From NCBI GenBank assembly GCA_051004815.1, contig JBPCJY010000194.1, positions 1 through 11,345 on the forward strand: a stretch of DNA of 11,345 nucleotides, written 5' to 3'. This DNA is from JBBQXY01 sp051004815. GTDB lineage: Bacteria > Chloroflexota > Ktedonobacteria > Ktedonobacterales > Ktedonobacteraceae. Below are positions 1-8,500 of this stretch, piece after piece. Within the stretch, counting starts at the first letter, position 1; each line of letters opens with the position of its first letter. The notes beneath the pieces are model-generated. The model was not told the DNA's origin, searched no databases, and worked only from the letters and a program-made list of their open reading frames with translations. A program made the translations under genes and the position numbers.

Positions 1-148
1 GTGGTCTTGAAAAACCGCGCCCGGGGGAAAAGGCGAATGGATGGGGGGGGGGCCCCCCCTTTCTTTCGCCCTGGAAACCATGATGAATCGCTTATCTTGA
101 CGCCTATTGGGCAGTCTTCTGGGCAGAGTAGGTAGAACATGAGGGAGT
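1..148. other. Gene-free left edge, possible contig-end sequence
   Basis: No reading frame with a start, ribosome binding site and recognisable product lies here. The first 75 bases look unlike the rest of the window: a run of ten G (43-52) abuts seven C (53-59), with further G/C tracts near 20-26. A TTGACG hexamer at 97-102 resembles a -35 box, but there is no good -10 about 17 nt downstream, so I do not call a promoter for the following gene. The upstream gene, if any, is outside the window. Confidence 0.5.
32..70. repeat. Fold-back with G10/C7 core
   Basis: GGCGAA at 32-37 is the exact reverse complement of TTCGCC at 65-70, and between them the G run at 43-52 can pair with the C run at 53-59. 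The unpaired pieces on the two sides are similar in length. No T run follows, so it does not look like an intrinsic terminator. Homopolymers of this kind at a sequence edge are also typical of assembly or read-end error, so it may not be genomic. Confidence 0.4.
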
Positions 149-541
149 ATGGCCCATTACTTCACTCGGGAAGAGGCCGAGGCCCTCGTGCCGCGGATAG
201 CGAGGATCTGGCGCAAGATACAAGAGGGCCGCGGCGCGATTTTGCGAACCGAGGATGAACTGGATGCCCTCCGTCTGCAAGCAGCAGACAATGGCCATCA
301 TCTGCACGAACGCATGATGCATTTGCAACAAGCATTGTCTCGTCAGGCCCAGATGGTGCGCGGTATGGTGGATGAAGTACATAGCTTTGGCTGCGAATTG
401 AAAGACCCTGAACGCGGTCTGATCGACTTTCTCAGTTTACGTGATGGCCATGAGATCTATCTTTGTTGGTTTCTCGGCGAGGAACGCATCAATTATTGGC
501 ACTATCTACACACCGGGTTGGCAGGTCGCCAACCTTTGTAA
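149..541 (+). CDS. DUF2203 family protein
   Basis: A 130-residue soluble protein recognised as DUF2203 by its C-terminal block: GCELKDPERGLIDF (81-94), SLRDG (96-100), YLCW (104-107), a WH pair (117-118) and the terminal GRQPL. The N-terminal half is strongly charged and probably helical, with a histidine-rich stretch around residues 50-58. The family has no established function that I know of. The start is fixed by an in-frame stop just upstream (140-142). GAGGGAG sits only 1 nt before the ATG, an unusually tight spacing. prmC begins 15 nt after the stop, so the two are probably co-transcribed, which hints at but does not prove a link with translation. There is no signal peptide or membrane segment. 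Family assignment is confident; role is unknown. Confidence 0.88.
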   Translation: MAHYFTREEAEALVPRIARIWRKIQEGRGAILRTEDELDALRLQAADNGHHLHERMMHLQQALSRQAQMVRGMVDEVHSFGCELKDPERGLIDFLSLRDGHEIYLCWFLGEERINYWHYLHTGLAGRQPL

Positions 542-556
542 TAACAGGGGCAGCGC

Positions 557-1423
557 ATGACTACGCTTGGAGATGCAATAGAATGGGGAGCGGCTGCCCT
601 GGCAGCAGTAGGACTGCCTGGCCCAAGATTAGATGCTCAGCTACTGTTAGGCCATATCTTACAGGTTGAACGGACTACCCTCTATACCTATCCCGAACGC
701 CCCCTTACTCCTGAACAGGAGCGACGGTATCAACTGCTGATAGAACGGCGTAAAACAGGTGAACCGGTTGCTTACCTTGTCGGGCATAAAGCGTTTTTCG
801 GGCGCGATTTTCTGGTAGATAAACGCGTATTGATTCCGCGTCCAGAAACAGAGCTGCTGGTAGAGGCGGCTCTGAGTACGATACGCGCCATGTTTGCTGC
901 CGAGCGAACGCCGTTGATTGCTGATATTGGCACCGGTACAGGAATTATTCCCATCACATTGGCACTTGAGGAGCCGCGCATCCCCTACCTGTATGGTATT
1001 GATATTTCTGCGGTCGCGTTGGATGTCGCTCGTCTCAATAGCCAGAGACACGCGGTAGCACCGCGCTTACGTTTCCTACAAGGCGATCTGCTAGCTCCTT
1101 TACCGGAGCCGGTCGATGTGCTCATCGCCAACTTACCCTATGTCGGCACAAACGAAATGGAGACACTCTCTCCCGATGTACGTGCCTTTGAACCGCATCT
1201 CGCTCTATTTAGTGGCCCAGAAGGGCTGAATCTACTACAACGCTTTTTTGTAGAGGCACAGGAGGCAGGAAAACTCAAGGCGAAGGCCGTATTACTCCTG
1301 GAGATTGGCTATCTGCAACGAGAGCCGTTGCTTCGCCTGTTACAAGAACGTTGGCCCCAGGCTCGTGTGACATTTGAAAAAGATTATGCTAGTTGGGATC
1401 GCTTGCTAAAAGTGGTAATATAG
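557..1423 (+). CDS. prmC: Peptide chain release factor N5-glutamine methyltransferase PrmC
   Basis: PrmC transfers a methyl group from S-adenosylmethionine to the glutamine of the GGQ motif in release factors 1 and 2, in the cytoplasm, which improves translation termination. At 288 residues it has normal family length. An N-terminal helical release-factor-binding domain (about 1-85) precedes the Rossmann methyltransferase. Visible motifs are IPRPETE (93-99), the SAM loop DIGTGTG (123-129), the acidic GIDIS strand end (147-151) and the substrate motif NLPY (192-195). The canonical motif is NPPY, so Leu replaces the first Pro while the catalytic-site Asn, Pro and Tyr remain. AGGGG at 546-550 lies 6 nt before the ATG. 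prfA, the usual neighbour, is not here; DUF2203 takes the upstream place. Both probably form one transcript. Confidence 0.95.
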   Translation: MTTLGDAIEWGAAALAAVGLPGPRLDAQLLLGHILQVERTTLYTYPERPLTPEQERRYQLLIERRKTGEPVAYLVGHKAFFGRDFLVDKRVLIPRPETELLVEAALSTIRAMFAAERTPLIADIGTGTGIIPITLALEEPRIPYLYGIDISAVALDVARLNSQRHAVAPRLRFLQGDLLAPLPEPVDVLIANLPYVGTNEMETLSPDVRAFEPHLALFSGPEGLNLLQRFFVEAQEAGKLKAKAVLLLEIGYLQREPLLRLLQERWPQARVTFEKDYASWDRLLKVVI

Positions 1424-1536
1424 TGTAAATTTGGTAGAGCTAAATTGTTTTGGATGGTCGAGAATGTACCTATCAGGATGTCGTCATCTGCTATCCAGTG
1501 TCTACTATTGAGGATAGTTAAGGAGAGTGCAAAAGC

Positions 1537-2913
1537 ATGGCAGGGAAAATCACATTCACTATTACTACCGAGGATAAGAAAGTCGAAAAGAAAGTGTACG
1601 AAGAGCACGATACCTTGATTTTTGGGCGTAATGACGATTGCCACGTATGCTTACCAGACGATACCTACCTTTCGCGACAACACTTCATCCTCGAAATTAA
1701 TCCGCCGGATGTACGATTCCGCGATGTCGGTAGTCGAAACGGGACCTATGTAAACGGTGTAAAGTATGGTGGTCGCGCACGAGACGAGACACCGGAAGAA
1801 GGTGCGAAGCACAAACACCCGCAAGTAGATTTGCACGATGGCGATGAACTCAGGGCCGGCAAAACCTATTTCCGCTTGCACGTTGAGTCAGGTGTGAATC
1901 CTTTGGAGGCCGTGCATTGTCAGCACTGTGGTAAGGATGTTGCTTACGAGGTCGGTGTAGCGCGGCGCGGCGACTATATATGTGAAGCTTGCCAAAAGGT
2001 GGCGAAAGATGATCCTGGGATGTTGCTGATGGCTCTTCTGCAACAGGCCCAGCGAGCGGCCCAGGGGGGCGGTGAAATTCACATTCCGGATTACAACATT
2101 GAGCGCAAGTTGGGTCAGGGCGGCATGGGCGCGGTCTACCTGGTACGGCATATAAAAAATGGGCATCGAGCAGCCCTGAAAGTCATGCTCTCCAAAGTAG
2201 CTATTACTGCCAAAGAGGGCAAAATATTTCAACGCGAAATCGCAGTAACTCGTGTACTTAAAAACAAAAATGTGGTTGAACTTATCGAAAACGGCGCGGA
2301 AGGTAGCATATTCTATTTCCTACTGGAGTTCTGCGAAGGAGGCAGCATCTATGACTTGATGCAGCTCAATGGAGGGAAGCTTCCGCTCGCCGATGCGGGA
2401 AAGATGATGTTACAGGCCTTAGAAGGACTTGCCTACATACACGAGAAGGGATTTGTCCATCGTGACCTCAAACCTCAGAATATTCTGCTGGGCGGCAGTG
2501 CTGGCAATTGGATAACCAAGGTGGCTGATATGGGGCTAGCCAAGAACTTTGATAAGGCCGGCTTCAGTGGTATGACCATTACGGGTAGTATAGCAGGAAC
2601 GTTTTGGTTTATGCCTAAAGAGCAGGTGATAAATTTCAAATACTTTAAGCCGGTGAGTGATGTCTGGGCAATGGGAGCCACTTGCTACAATATACTGACT
2701 GGCACTTATCCACGCGATCTGCGTAAGAATGAAGCCCCGCTGGAAATGATTATGCGCGATGAGATTATCCCTATTCGCCAACGCGATTCCCGCATTCCGC
2801 TAGCTGTAGCTAAGGTTATCGACACTGCTCTGTCCGGTAATGTGAGCAGTCGCTACCAGAATGCGTCTGAAATGCGCGATGCCTTTGCCAAGGCTCTGGA
2901 AAAAGTGAAATAA
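1537..2913 (+). CDS. FHA domain, zinc-ribbon, Ser/Thr protein kinase
   Basis: A 458-residue protein with three parts. An FHA domain (about 5-117) shows GR (30-31), SRQH (46-49), GSRNGT (65-70) and NG (73-74), the residues that read phosphothreonine. A zinc-ribbon-like linker has CxxC pairs at C128/C131 and C149/C152. A Hanks-type kinase (about 186-456) has the glycine loop GQGGMG (193-198), ATP lysine K215, HRDLKPQN (308-315, catalytic D310), DMG in place of DFG (331-333) and MPKEQ replacing the usual APE region (359-363). All catalytic residues are present. T347 and T349 in the activation loop could be autophosphorylated and read by the FHA domain (inference). There is no membrane segment or PASTA repeat, so it is cytoplasmic. 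AAGGAGAG at 1520-1527 supports the ATG. The PP2C gene follows 12 nt after the stop. The 113-nt gap upstream holds only a weak promoter candidate (TTGCTA 1403, TAAATT 1426). Confidence 0.93.
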   Translation: MAGKITFTITTEDKKVEKKVYEEHDTLIFGRNDDCHVCLPDDTYLSRQHFILEINPPDVRFRDVGSRNGTYVNGVKYGGRARDETPEEGAKHKHPQVDLHDGDELRAGKTYFRLHVESGVNPLEAVHCQHCGKDVAYEVGVARRGDYICEACQKVAKDDPGMLLMALLQQAQRAAQGGGEIHIPDYNIERKLGQGGMGAVYLVRHIKNGHRAALKVMLSKVAITAKEGKIFQREIAVTRVLKNKNVVELIENGAEGSIFYFLLEFCEGGSIYDLMQLNGGKLPLADAGKMMLQALEGLAYIHEKGFVHRDLKPQNILLGGSAGNWITKVADMGLAKNFDKAGFSGMTITGSIAGTFWFMPKEQVINFKYFKPVSDVWAMGATCYNILTGTYPRDLRKNEAPLEMIMRDEIIPIRQRDSRIPLAVAKVIDTALSGNVSSRYQNASEMRDAFAKALEKVK

Positions 2914-2925
2914 GAGAGGTACATC

Positions 2926-3963
2926 ATGCTTACTCAAAAGCAGCCTTCTTCCTGGGTAGTGCGTGCGAAGGGCGTGACCCATATCGGTCGCATCCGCCAA
3001 AACAACGAAGATAACTTGTTCGTCGATGAAAAGCGCGGCCTGTTTATTGTCTCCGATGGTATGGGAGGGCACCAGGCGGGTGAAGTAGCTTCCAACGCGG
3101 TTGTAACTGTCTTGCCACCCATGATCGAGCAGCTAGCGGCACGCGTTGAGACACCGTCAAAAGAGGCGTTTGAACAGGTGCTACGCGATGCTATACTCGA
3201 ACTCAGCCAACGCTTGCGCGATGAGAGTAAAGGCCAGGCGGGTTTGCAAGGTATGGGTGCAACCGTTGTGGTGGTCTGGTTACAAGGACAAAGAGCGCAC
3301 ATGGCCTACATGGGTGATAGCCGCATCTATCTGTTTCGCGCTAAGCAGTTAACTCAATTGACGCAAGACCATTCGGTTATTGCGTTACTACTGCATCATA
3401 AAGAGATTACTGAAGAGGAGGCGAAACACCACCCGGCACGGGGACAGCTTTCCCGCTACGTTGGGATGGAAGGCGACACGTTCTCGGATTTGCGTACTGT
3501 CTCTTTGTTTCCTGATGACCGCCTACTCCTTTGTTCAGATGGCTTAACAGGAATGGTTTCTCCTGGTGACATTCATCATGTTCTTGCGAGTTGCCCTGAT
3601 CCAGGTGCCGCCTGTAACGAATTGGTGGACATGGCGAACAAAGCAGGGGGAAAAGATAATATTACCGCCTTAGTCATCAACTTCGATAAGCAGCAGAGCA
3701 TGCCGGCGCAACCAATGACATCGGTACCGCAACATATGCAAGAGAAGCCCGAGACCCCCGAACAACAGAGGCCATCAGAGAAGCCCGAGACCCCCGAACA
3801 ACAGAAAGTGCCGGAGCAACCACGAGTACCCGAGCAGCGGAGGGTATCACCACCAAGACGACCAAGGCCGCAGAAAATTGTTTTATGGCAAGGAAAAGTC
3901 ATACATGAAGCTCCCAAAACCCAGAAACGCCCCAAAACAGATGGACGCCAGCAAAAGCCTTAA
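2926..3963 (+). CDS. PP2C-family Ser/Thr protein phosphatase with proline-rich tail
   Basis: A metal-dependent phosphatase that should reverse Ser/Thr phosphorylation, most likely by the kinase encoded just upstream. The PP2C domain covers about residues 11-255: RQNNEDN (24-30), SDGMGG (43-48, metal ligand D44), GMGAT (109-113), GDSR (130-133), CSDGLTG (203-209) and GGKDNIT (241-247). All core metal-binding acids are present. Residues 256-345 form a proline- and glutamine-rich, then strongly basic tail with a 12-residue unit duplicated in tandem (EKPETPEQQ). Unlike PstP of actinobacteria, the tail has no transmembrane segment. GAGAGG at 2914-2919 is 6 nt before the ATG; the 12-nt gap implies translation from the kinase transcript. 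The tail may be a flexible docking or nucleic-acid-contacting arm (inference). Confidence 0.94.
   Translation: MLTQKQPSSWVVRAKGVTHIGRIRQNNEDNLFVDEKRGLFIVSDGMGGHQAGEVASNAVVTVLPPMIEQLAARVETPSKEAFEQVLRDAILELSQRLRDESKGQAGLQGMGATVVVVWLQGQRAHMAYMGDSRIYLFRAKQLTQLTQDHSVIALLLHHKEITEEEAKHHPARGQLSRYVGMEGDTFSDLRTVSLFPDDRLLLCSDGLTGMVSPGDIHHVLASCPDPGAACNELVDMANKAGGKDNITALVINFDKQQSMPAQPMTSVPQHMQEKPETPEQQRPSEKPETPEQQKVPEQPRVPEQRRVSPPRRPRPQKIVLWQGKVIHEAPKTQKRPKTDGRQQKP
3741..3805 (+). repeat. Two 29-bp direct repeats in the phosphatase tail
   Basis: Bases 3741-3769 recur identically at 3777-3805, a 36-bp period that keeps the frame and encodes a duplicated 12-residue Pro/Glu/Gln-rich unit. A third, diverged unit may follow (EQPRVPEQRR). 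Identity at DNA level, including third codon positions, indicates a recent slippage or duplication event. Confidence 0.9.
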
Positions 3964-4012
3964 CCATCCAAGTTAGGCATTTTTACTGGTGTGACATAAA
4001 GGTGCTAGTGAG

Positions 4013-4041
4013 TTGCGTTTTCTTTAACAGAGGCATATAAT
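4013..4041 (+). promoter_or_regulatory. Sigma70-type promoter of the glycosyltransferase gene
   Basis: TTGCGT (4013-4018) and a perfect TATAAT (4036-4041) are separated by exactly 17 nt. Transcription would start near 4048, about 67 nt before the ATG at 4115. It lies in the 151-bp gap after the phosphatase, which otherwise has no obvious terminator, so read-through from the kinase-phosphatase operon is possible. Confidence 0.7.
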
Positions 4042-4042
4042 C

Positions 4043-4088
4043 GATCAAATACGCGGAGGAAGGCATTCTCCGCGTTACTAGATTGATC
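4043..4088 (+). promoter_or_regulatory. Stem-loop in the 5' leader of the glycosyltransferase gene
   Basis: ACGCGGAG (4051-4058) pairs perfectly with CTCCGCGT (4068-4075) around a 9-nt loop. An outer GATCAA (4043-4048) pairs with TTGATC (4083-4088). The structure begins at about the predicted transcription start and ends 12 nt before the TAGGAG ribosome binding site (4101-4106). No U tract follows, so it is not an intrinsic terminator. It may protect the mRNA 5' end or be a regulator site at DNA level; the sequence does not decide. Confidence 0.5.
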
Positions 4089-4114
4089 ATCTTTGTAGGG
4101 TAGGAGCTAACGTT

Positions 4115-5506
4115 ATGGTACAAACTGGCATCATCGCTGTACAGTTGTTGTTTCTCATTCCTCCATTCCTGCCGGATGCTGTGGTTTTATTAATTGGTGG
4201 AGGTTGTGCATTTCTCTTCGCGTATGTGCTGACTTTTGGAGTGAGAGCATTCTGCTATAAACTAGGTTGGCTCGACTATCCTGCTACGCGTCGCATACAC
4301 ATAAGGGCTGTGCCGCGCCTGGGCGGTGTGGCAATGTTCCTGGCTTTTATCTTTGCCTCACTCTTATTTTACACCCCTGGCTCTACCAACGAGGTTATTA
4401 TTTATTGGCTCCTGTTAGCAGCCGCGACACTGATGGTGTTGGTTCATGCCTATGATGACATACTGGGCCTGAAACCTTTGCCCAAAATACTGGCACAAAC
4501 GCTGGCAGTGCTGATTATCCTGGGGCCGTGGGCCGGTGTATTTCACGGCATTCTGCTTTTTACCTTCAACAATCCCTTTGGTAGAGCGGTGATGCAGCCA
4601 GGGTTGCCATGGTACTGGCAACCCACGTTGTTTTTGTTCATCCATCCACCTTCGCCCGATATTCAACCTGCCATTAGCTTTATTGCTATCCCTGCCATCT
4701 TGCTCACCTGGTTCTGGGCGGTGGGTATGATGAATACGGTGAACTGGATTGACGGTATGGATGGTTTAGCGGCTGGTGTTGTTGCTATCGCTGGTTTGTT
4801 CATTACGCTGATCAGCTTTATGTTGGGGCAACAGAGCATCGCGGTGCTCTCGGCCATCTTCACGGGGTCAGTGCTGGGATTTCTGCCGCATAACTGGAAT
4901 CCGGCGAAGATTTTTATGGGGGATACCGGTTCTATGTTCCTGGGGCTTTGCCTGGCGGTGCTCTCGGTAATGGGCGGTGCGAAGCTCGCTCTGGCCTTGA
5001 TGGTGCTCGGCGTGCCGATTCTTGATGTGGCTGTGGTAATAATCAACCGTGTGCGTCGCCGTCAATCTCCCTTACACTATGACAAAACTCACCTGCATCA
5101 CCGCCTTATGGCTACCGGTTTGAGCGTCAAGCAAATTTGTTATGTGATCTATGGCTTATCGCTGATCTTTGGCTTGCTGGCCCTTACACTATCGGGATCG
5201 GGTATCCCGAATGCACACTTCTTAAAATTCGTGGGTGTTAGTCTGGTAGGGATAACCATGGCAGTGATGATTATCTGGATGGATTATCGCCAGCGACAAC
5301 GAGGAGTACGCATTGAGCTGGGTGGTCCCGATCCCACACCTTCAAGCGACGCGGTAACGGAAAAGGGTGCCAGCAAAGATGCACTGGACACCCCAACTGA
5401 ACACCCTTTAGCAGAAACTAGTGAAGCTGAAGAACCTAACCTACCACAACCTGATCTGCCACAGCAGAAGAAGAAAGCGCATTCAACAGCGCGGCTTCCT
5501 CTGTAA
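4115..5506 (+). CDS. WecA/TagO/MraY-type polyprenyl-phosphate sugar-1-phosphate transferase
   Basis: A polytopic membrane enzyme of the family that moves a sugar-1-phosphate, typically GlcNAc-1-P from UDP-GlcNAc, onto undecaprenyl phosphate, starting lipid-linked cell-surface glycan synthesis. About ten to eleven hydrophobic segments span residues 5-390. Motifs are RRIHIRAVPRLGG (59-71), the catalytic DD pair (114-115), NTVNWIDGMDGLA (207-219), FMGDTGS (267-273), D304, and HLHHRL (326-331). The HxHHR form favours the WecA/TagO branch over MraY. The exact sugar cannot be read from sequence. Residues 391-463 are a hydrophilic, acidic and proline-rich cytoplasmic tail beyond the family core. The last 71 bp are antisense to the end of uvrA. 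TAGGAG (4101-4106) lies 8 nt before the ATG, with its own promoter upstream. Confidence 0.92.
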   Translation: MVQTGIIAVQLLFLIPPFLPDAVVLLIGGGCAFLFAYVLTFGVRAFCYKLGWLDYPATRRIHIRAVPRLGGVAMFLAFIFASLLFYTPGSTNEVIIYWLLLAAATLMVLVHAYDDILGLKPLPKILAQTLAVLIILGPWAGVFHGILLFTFNNPFGRAVMQPGLPWYWQPTLFLFIHPPSPDIQPAISFIAIPAILLTWFWAVGMMNTVNWIDGMDGLAAGVVAIAGLFITLISFMLGQQSIAVLSAIFTGSVLGFLPHNWNPAKIFMGDTGSMFLGLCLAVLSVMGGAKLALALMVLGVPILDVAVVIINRVRRRQSPLHYDKTHLHHRLMATGLSVKQICYVIYGLSLIFGLLALTLSGSGIPNAHFLKFVGVSLVGITMAVMIIWMDYRQRQRGVRIELGGPDPTPSSDAVTEKGASKDALDTPTEHPLAETSEAEEPNLPQPDLPQQKKKAHSTARLPL

Positions 5507-8500
5507 ACATACGTTTTAAGAAATGCCCTGTATATGACTGCTCATGCTCGGCAACCTCTTCCGGCGTACCCTGGGCAATGATGTAACCGCCGGCATCGCC
5601 CCCCGCTGGTCCCAAGTCAATAAGCCAGTCGGCACTTTTAATAACGTCCAGATTATGCTCGATCACAACTATCGTATTCCCAGTGTCAACGAGCCGCTGA
5701 AGGACATTCAGCAAACGCTCGACATCCGCGAAATGCAGACCAGTGGTTGGTTCATCGAGTATATACATCGTGCGCCCTGTCGCACGGCGAGACAGTTCTG
5801 TTGCCAACTTGACGCGTTGCGCCTCACCACCTGATAGCGTTGTCGCTGGTTGCCCCAGGCGCATATAGCCAAGCCCGACTTCATATAATGTCTTCATTTT
5901 GTTGGCAATCGAAGGCACGTTGGCGAAGAAGGTCGTGGCCTCTTCGACCGTCATGTCCAGGATATCCGCGATAGTCTTGCCTTTGTAATGGATCTCCAGA
6001 GCCTCACGATTATAACGTTTGCCTTTGCAGACTTCACAGGGGACATAGACATCGGGCAAGAAGTTCATCTCGATTTTGACAATGCCCTCGCCCTTACACG
6101 CTTCACAACGACCACCCTTCACGTTAAAGGAGAAGCGACCGGGTTGATAGCCACGTATCTTCGACTCAGGTACCTGCGCGAACAGGTCACGTATCGCTGT
6201 AAAGGCAGTGGTATAGGTGGCTGGATTTGAGCGCGGTGTGCGCCCAATCGGCGATTGGTCGATATCAATCACCTTATCGAGCTGGGCTATACCTTCAATA
6301 GTATCATGCTTTCCAGGTTTGTCGTGCGCTCGGTAGAAGGTGTGGGCCAGCTTGCGATAGAGGATATCGGTAATCAAGGTGCTCTTACCCGACCCGGAAA
6401 CTCCTGTGACGACGACGAACTTGCCCAGCGGTATCTCAACATCAATGTTTTTCAGATTGTTTTCGCGTGCGCCCTTGATGGTGAGCGCATAGCCATTGCC
6501 TGCTCTCCGCTGCTCTGGAAACTCGATGCGTTTGCGCCGCGAGAGGTAATCGCCGGTGAGCGAGTTGGTGTTGGCGACAATCTCGGCATAGGTACCCTCT
6601 GCCACGACCTCGCCACCATGCTCGCCTGCGCCTGGCCCAATATCAATGATATAGTCAGCCGCCCGCATGGTGTCTTCGTCATGCTCAACGACGAGCAGTG
6701 TATTCCCCAAATCGCGCAAGCGCACAAGGGTCTTAATCAACCGCTCGTTGTCGCGTTGATGCAGGCCAATACTGGGTTCGTCGAGAATGTAGAGCACGCC
6801 CATAAGCCCTGAACCGATCTGCGTGGCCAGACGAATACGCTGCGCCTCCCCACCAGAAAGGCTGGCGGCAGCTCGATCAAGCGTAAGATAATCCAGGCCG
6901 ACATCGACCAGGAATTGGAGACGTGCGCGAATCTCTTTGAGCACTTGCCGTCCAATGAAACGCTCTCGTTCGCTTAATGTCACCTGTACGAGTGGTTCGT
7001 TCGGGTCAATTTTAGCTAGCGGGTCGCGCTTTACCGGATTGCCGTTGCCATTTTTCTTTTTGCCATTCCCATTGAGCAGCGACAGATTTACCGCTGTCGT
7101 GGGGAGAGCCTGGCTTTGATATTCCAGTTCCTGGAAGAAGCGTTGTGCCAATACAATGGAGAGGCGCGTGACCTGCACGATGTTGCGCCCTCCCACCGTT
7201 ACCGCCAGGGCTTCCGGTTTGAGGCGTGCTCCGTTGCAGTCCGGGCAGATACGGGCGGACATATAGACTTCGATCTCTTCACGTATCCCGTCGCTCTCGG
7301 TCTGCTTATAGCGGCGGTTGAGGCTGGGAATAACTCCCTCGAAATTGATGGTGTAGTTGCGTGTATTGCCGTGCTGCGGTTTGTAGCGAATAGTAATTGG
7401 TTCGGATGCGCCATACAGCATAATCTGGCGTTTGTCTTCATCCAGCTCACGCCATGGCGTATCCAGGCTAAAGTTATATTTTGTCGCCAATGCTTCTAAG
7501 ATGGAGGCATGCCACTGGCTACCGTTGACCATCTTGCTCCATGGTGCAATTGCGCCCTGCTGCAAGCTGAGTTCAGGATGCGTCACAATGCGTTCAGCAT
7601 CGAGTTCCATTTGTGTTCCCAGACCTGTGCAGGTCGGGCAAGCACCGTGTGGGCTATTAAAGCTAAAGGTACGCGGCGCGATTTCCGGCAAACTGATACC
7701 ACAATAGACGCACGCTGCCTTCTCCGAGAAGAGAATCTCTTCGCCATCAATGATCGAGACCAGCACAACACCGCTGCCCAGCTTGAGCGTCGTCTCTAAC
7801 GAATCAGAAACCCGTTGCCGGAAAGCAGGATCGATATCTTCATCTGCTGGCTGTGCAGCTTCCTCTATCGCTATTGCCTCATCCTCACGGTCATGTTCGG
7901 CATTAACATCATACAGCGAAGGGCGTTCCGCAACCTTTTTCAAGGTCGGACGCTGTGGCAAGGCGGAAGGTGCGTCCTCTTCAGGCGTAGTGGATGCAGG
8001 GAGAGTTTTGCTTGCTTTCTGGCCCTTACGGATAATCAGGCGGTCAACGACAACCTCAATGGTATGCTTTTTCTGTTTATCGAGGTCGATATCATCGCTC
8101 AAATCCATAATGGTGCCATCGACGCGGACACGCACGTAGCCAGCGCGGCGCATCTCTTCAAAGATATTCTTGTACTCACCCTTACGTCCCTGCACAAGGG
8201 GCGCGAGCAACATGATCCGCACACCCTCTGGTAGGTTGAGGACGGCATCAACGATCTGCTGAATGGTCTGCTGGCTCACCTCGCGACCGCACTTGGGACA
8301 GTGCTGGTGGCCGATACGGGCATAGAGCAGACGCAGGTAGTCATAAATCTCCGTTACCGTCCCCACGGTCGAACGCGGATTATGCGTTGTCCCTTTCTGG
8401 TCGATAGAGATAGCGGGAGAAAGTCCATCGATGTGGTCAACATCTGGCTTCTCCATCTTATCCAGGAACTGCCGTGCATACGCTGAAAGCGACTCGACAT

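Noticed and set aside
1428..1451. AATTT/AAATT pairing followed by GTTTT after prmC, as a terminator
   Set aside because: The stem is five A-T pairs only and the T run is short, so it would be too weak for an intrinsic terminator.
3576..3935. Cysteine- and glycine-rich minus-strand frame opposite the phosphatase tail
   Set aside because: Its apparent repeats are the mirror of the duplicated Pro/Gln tail on the other strand; no start signal or family.
6255..6812. 185-residue plus-strand open frame inside uvrA
   Set aside because: It is antisense to conserved UvrA sequence, has no recognisable domains and no ribosome binding site; a shadow of uvrA codon structure.
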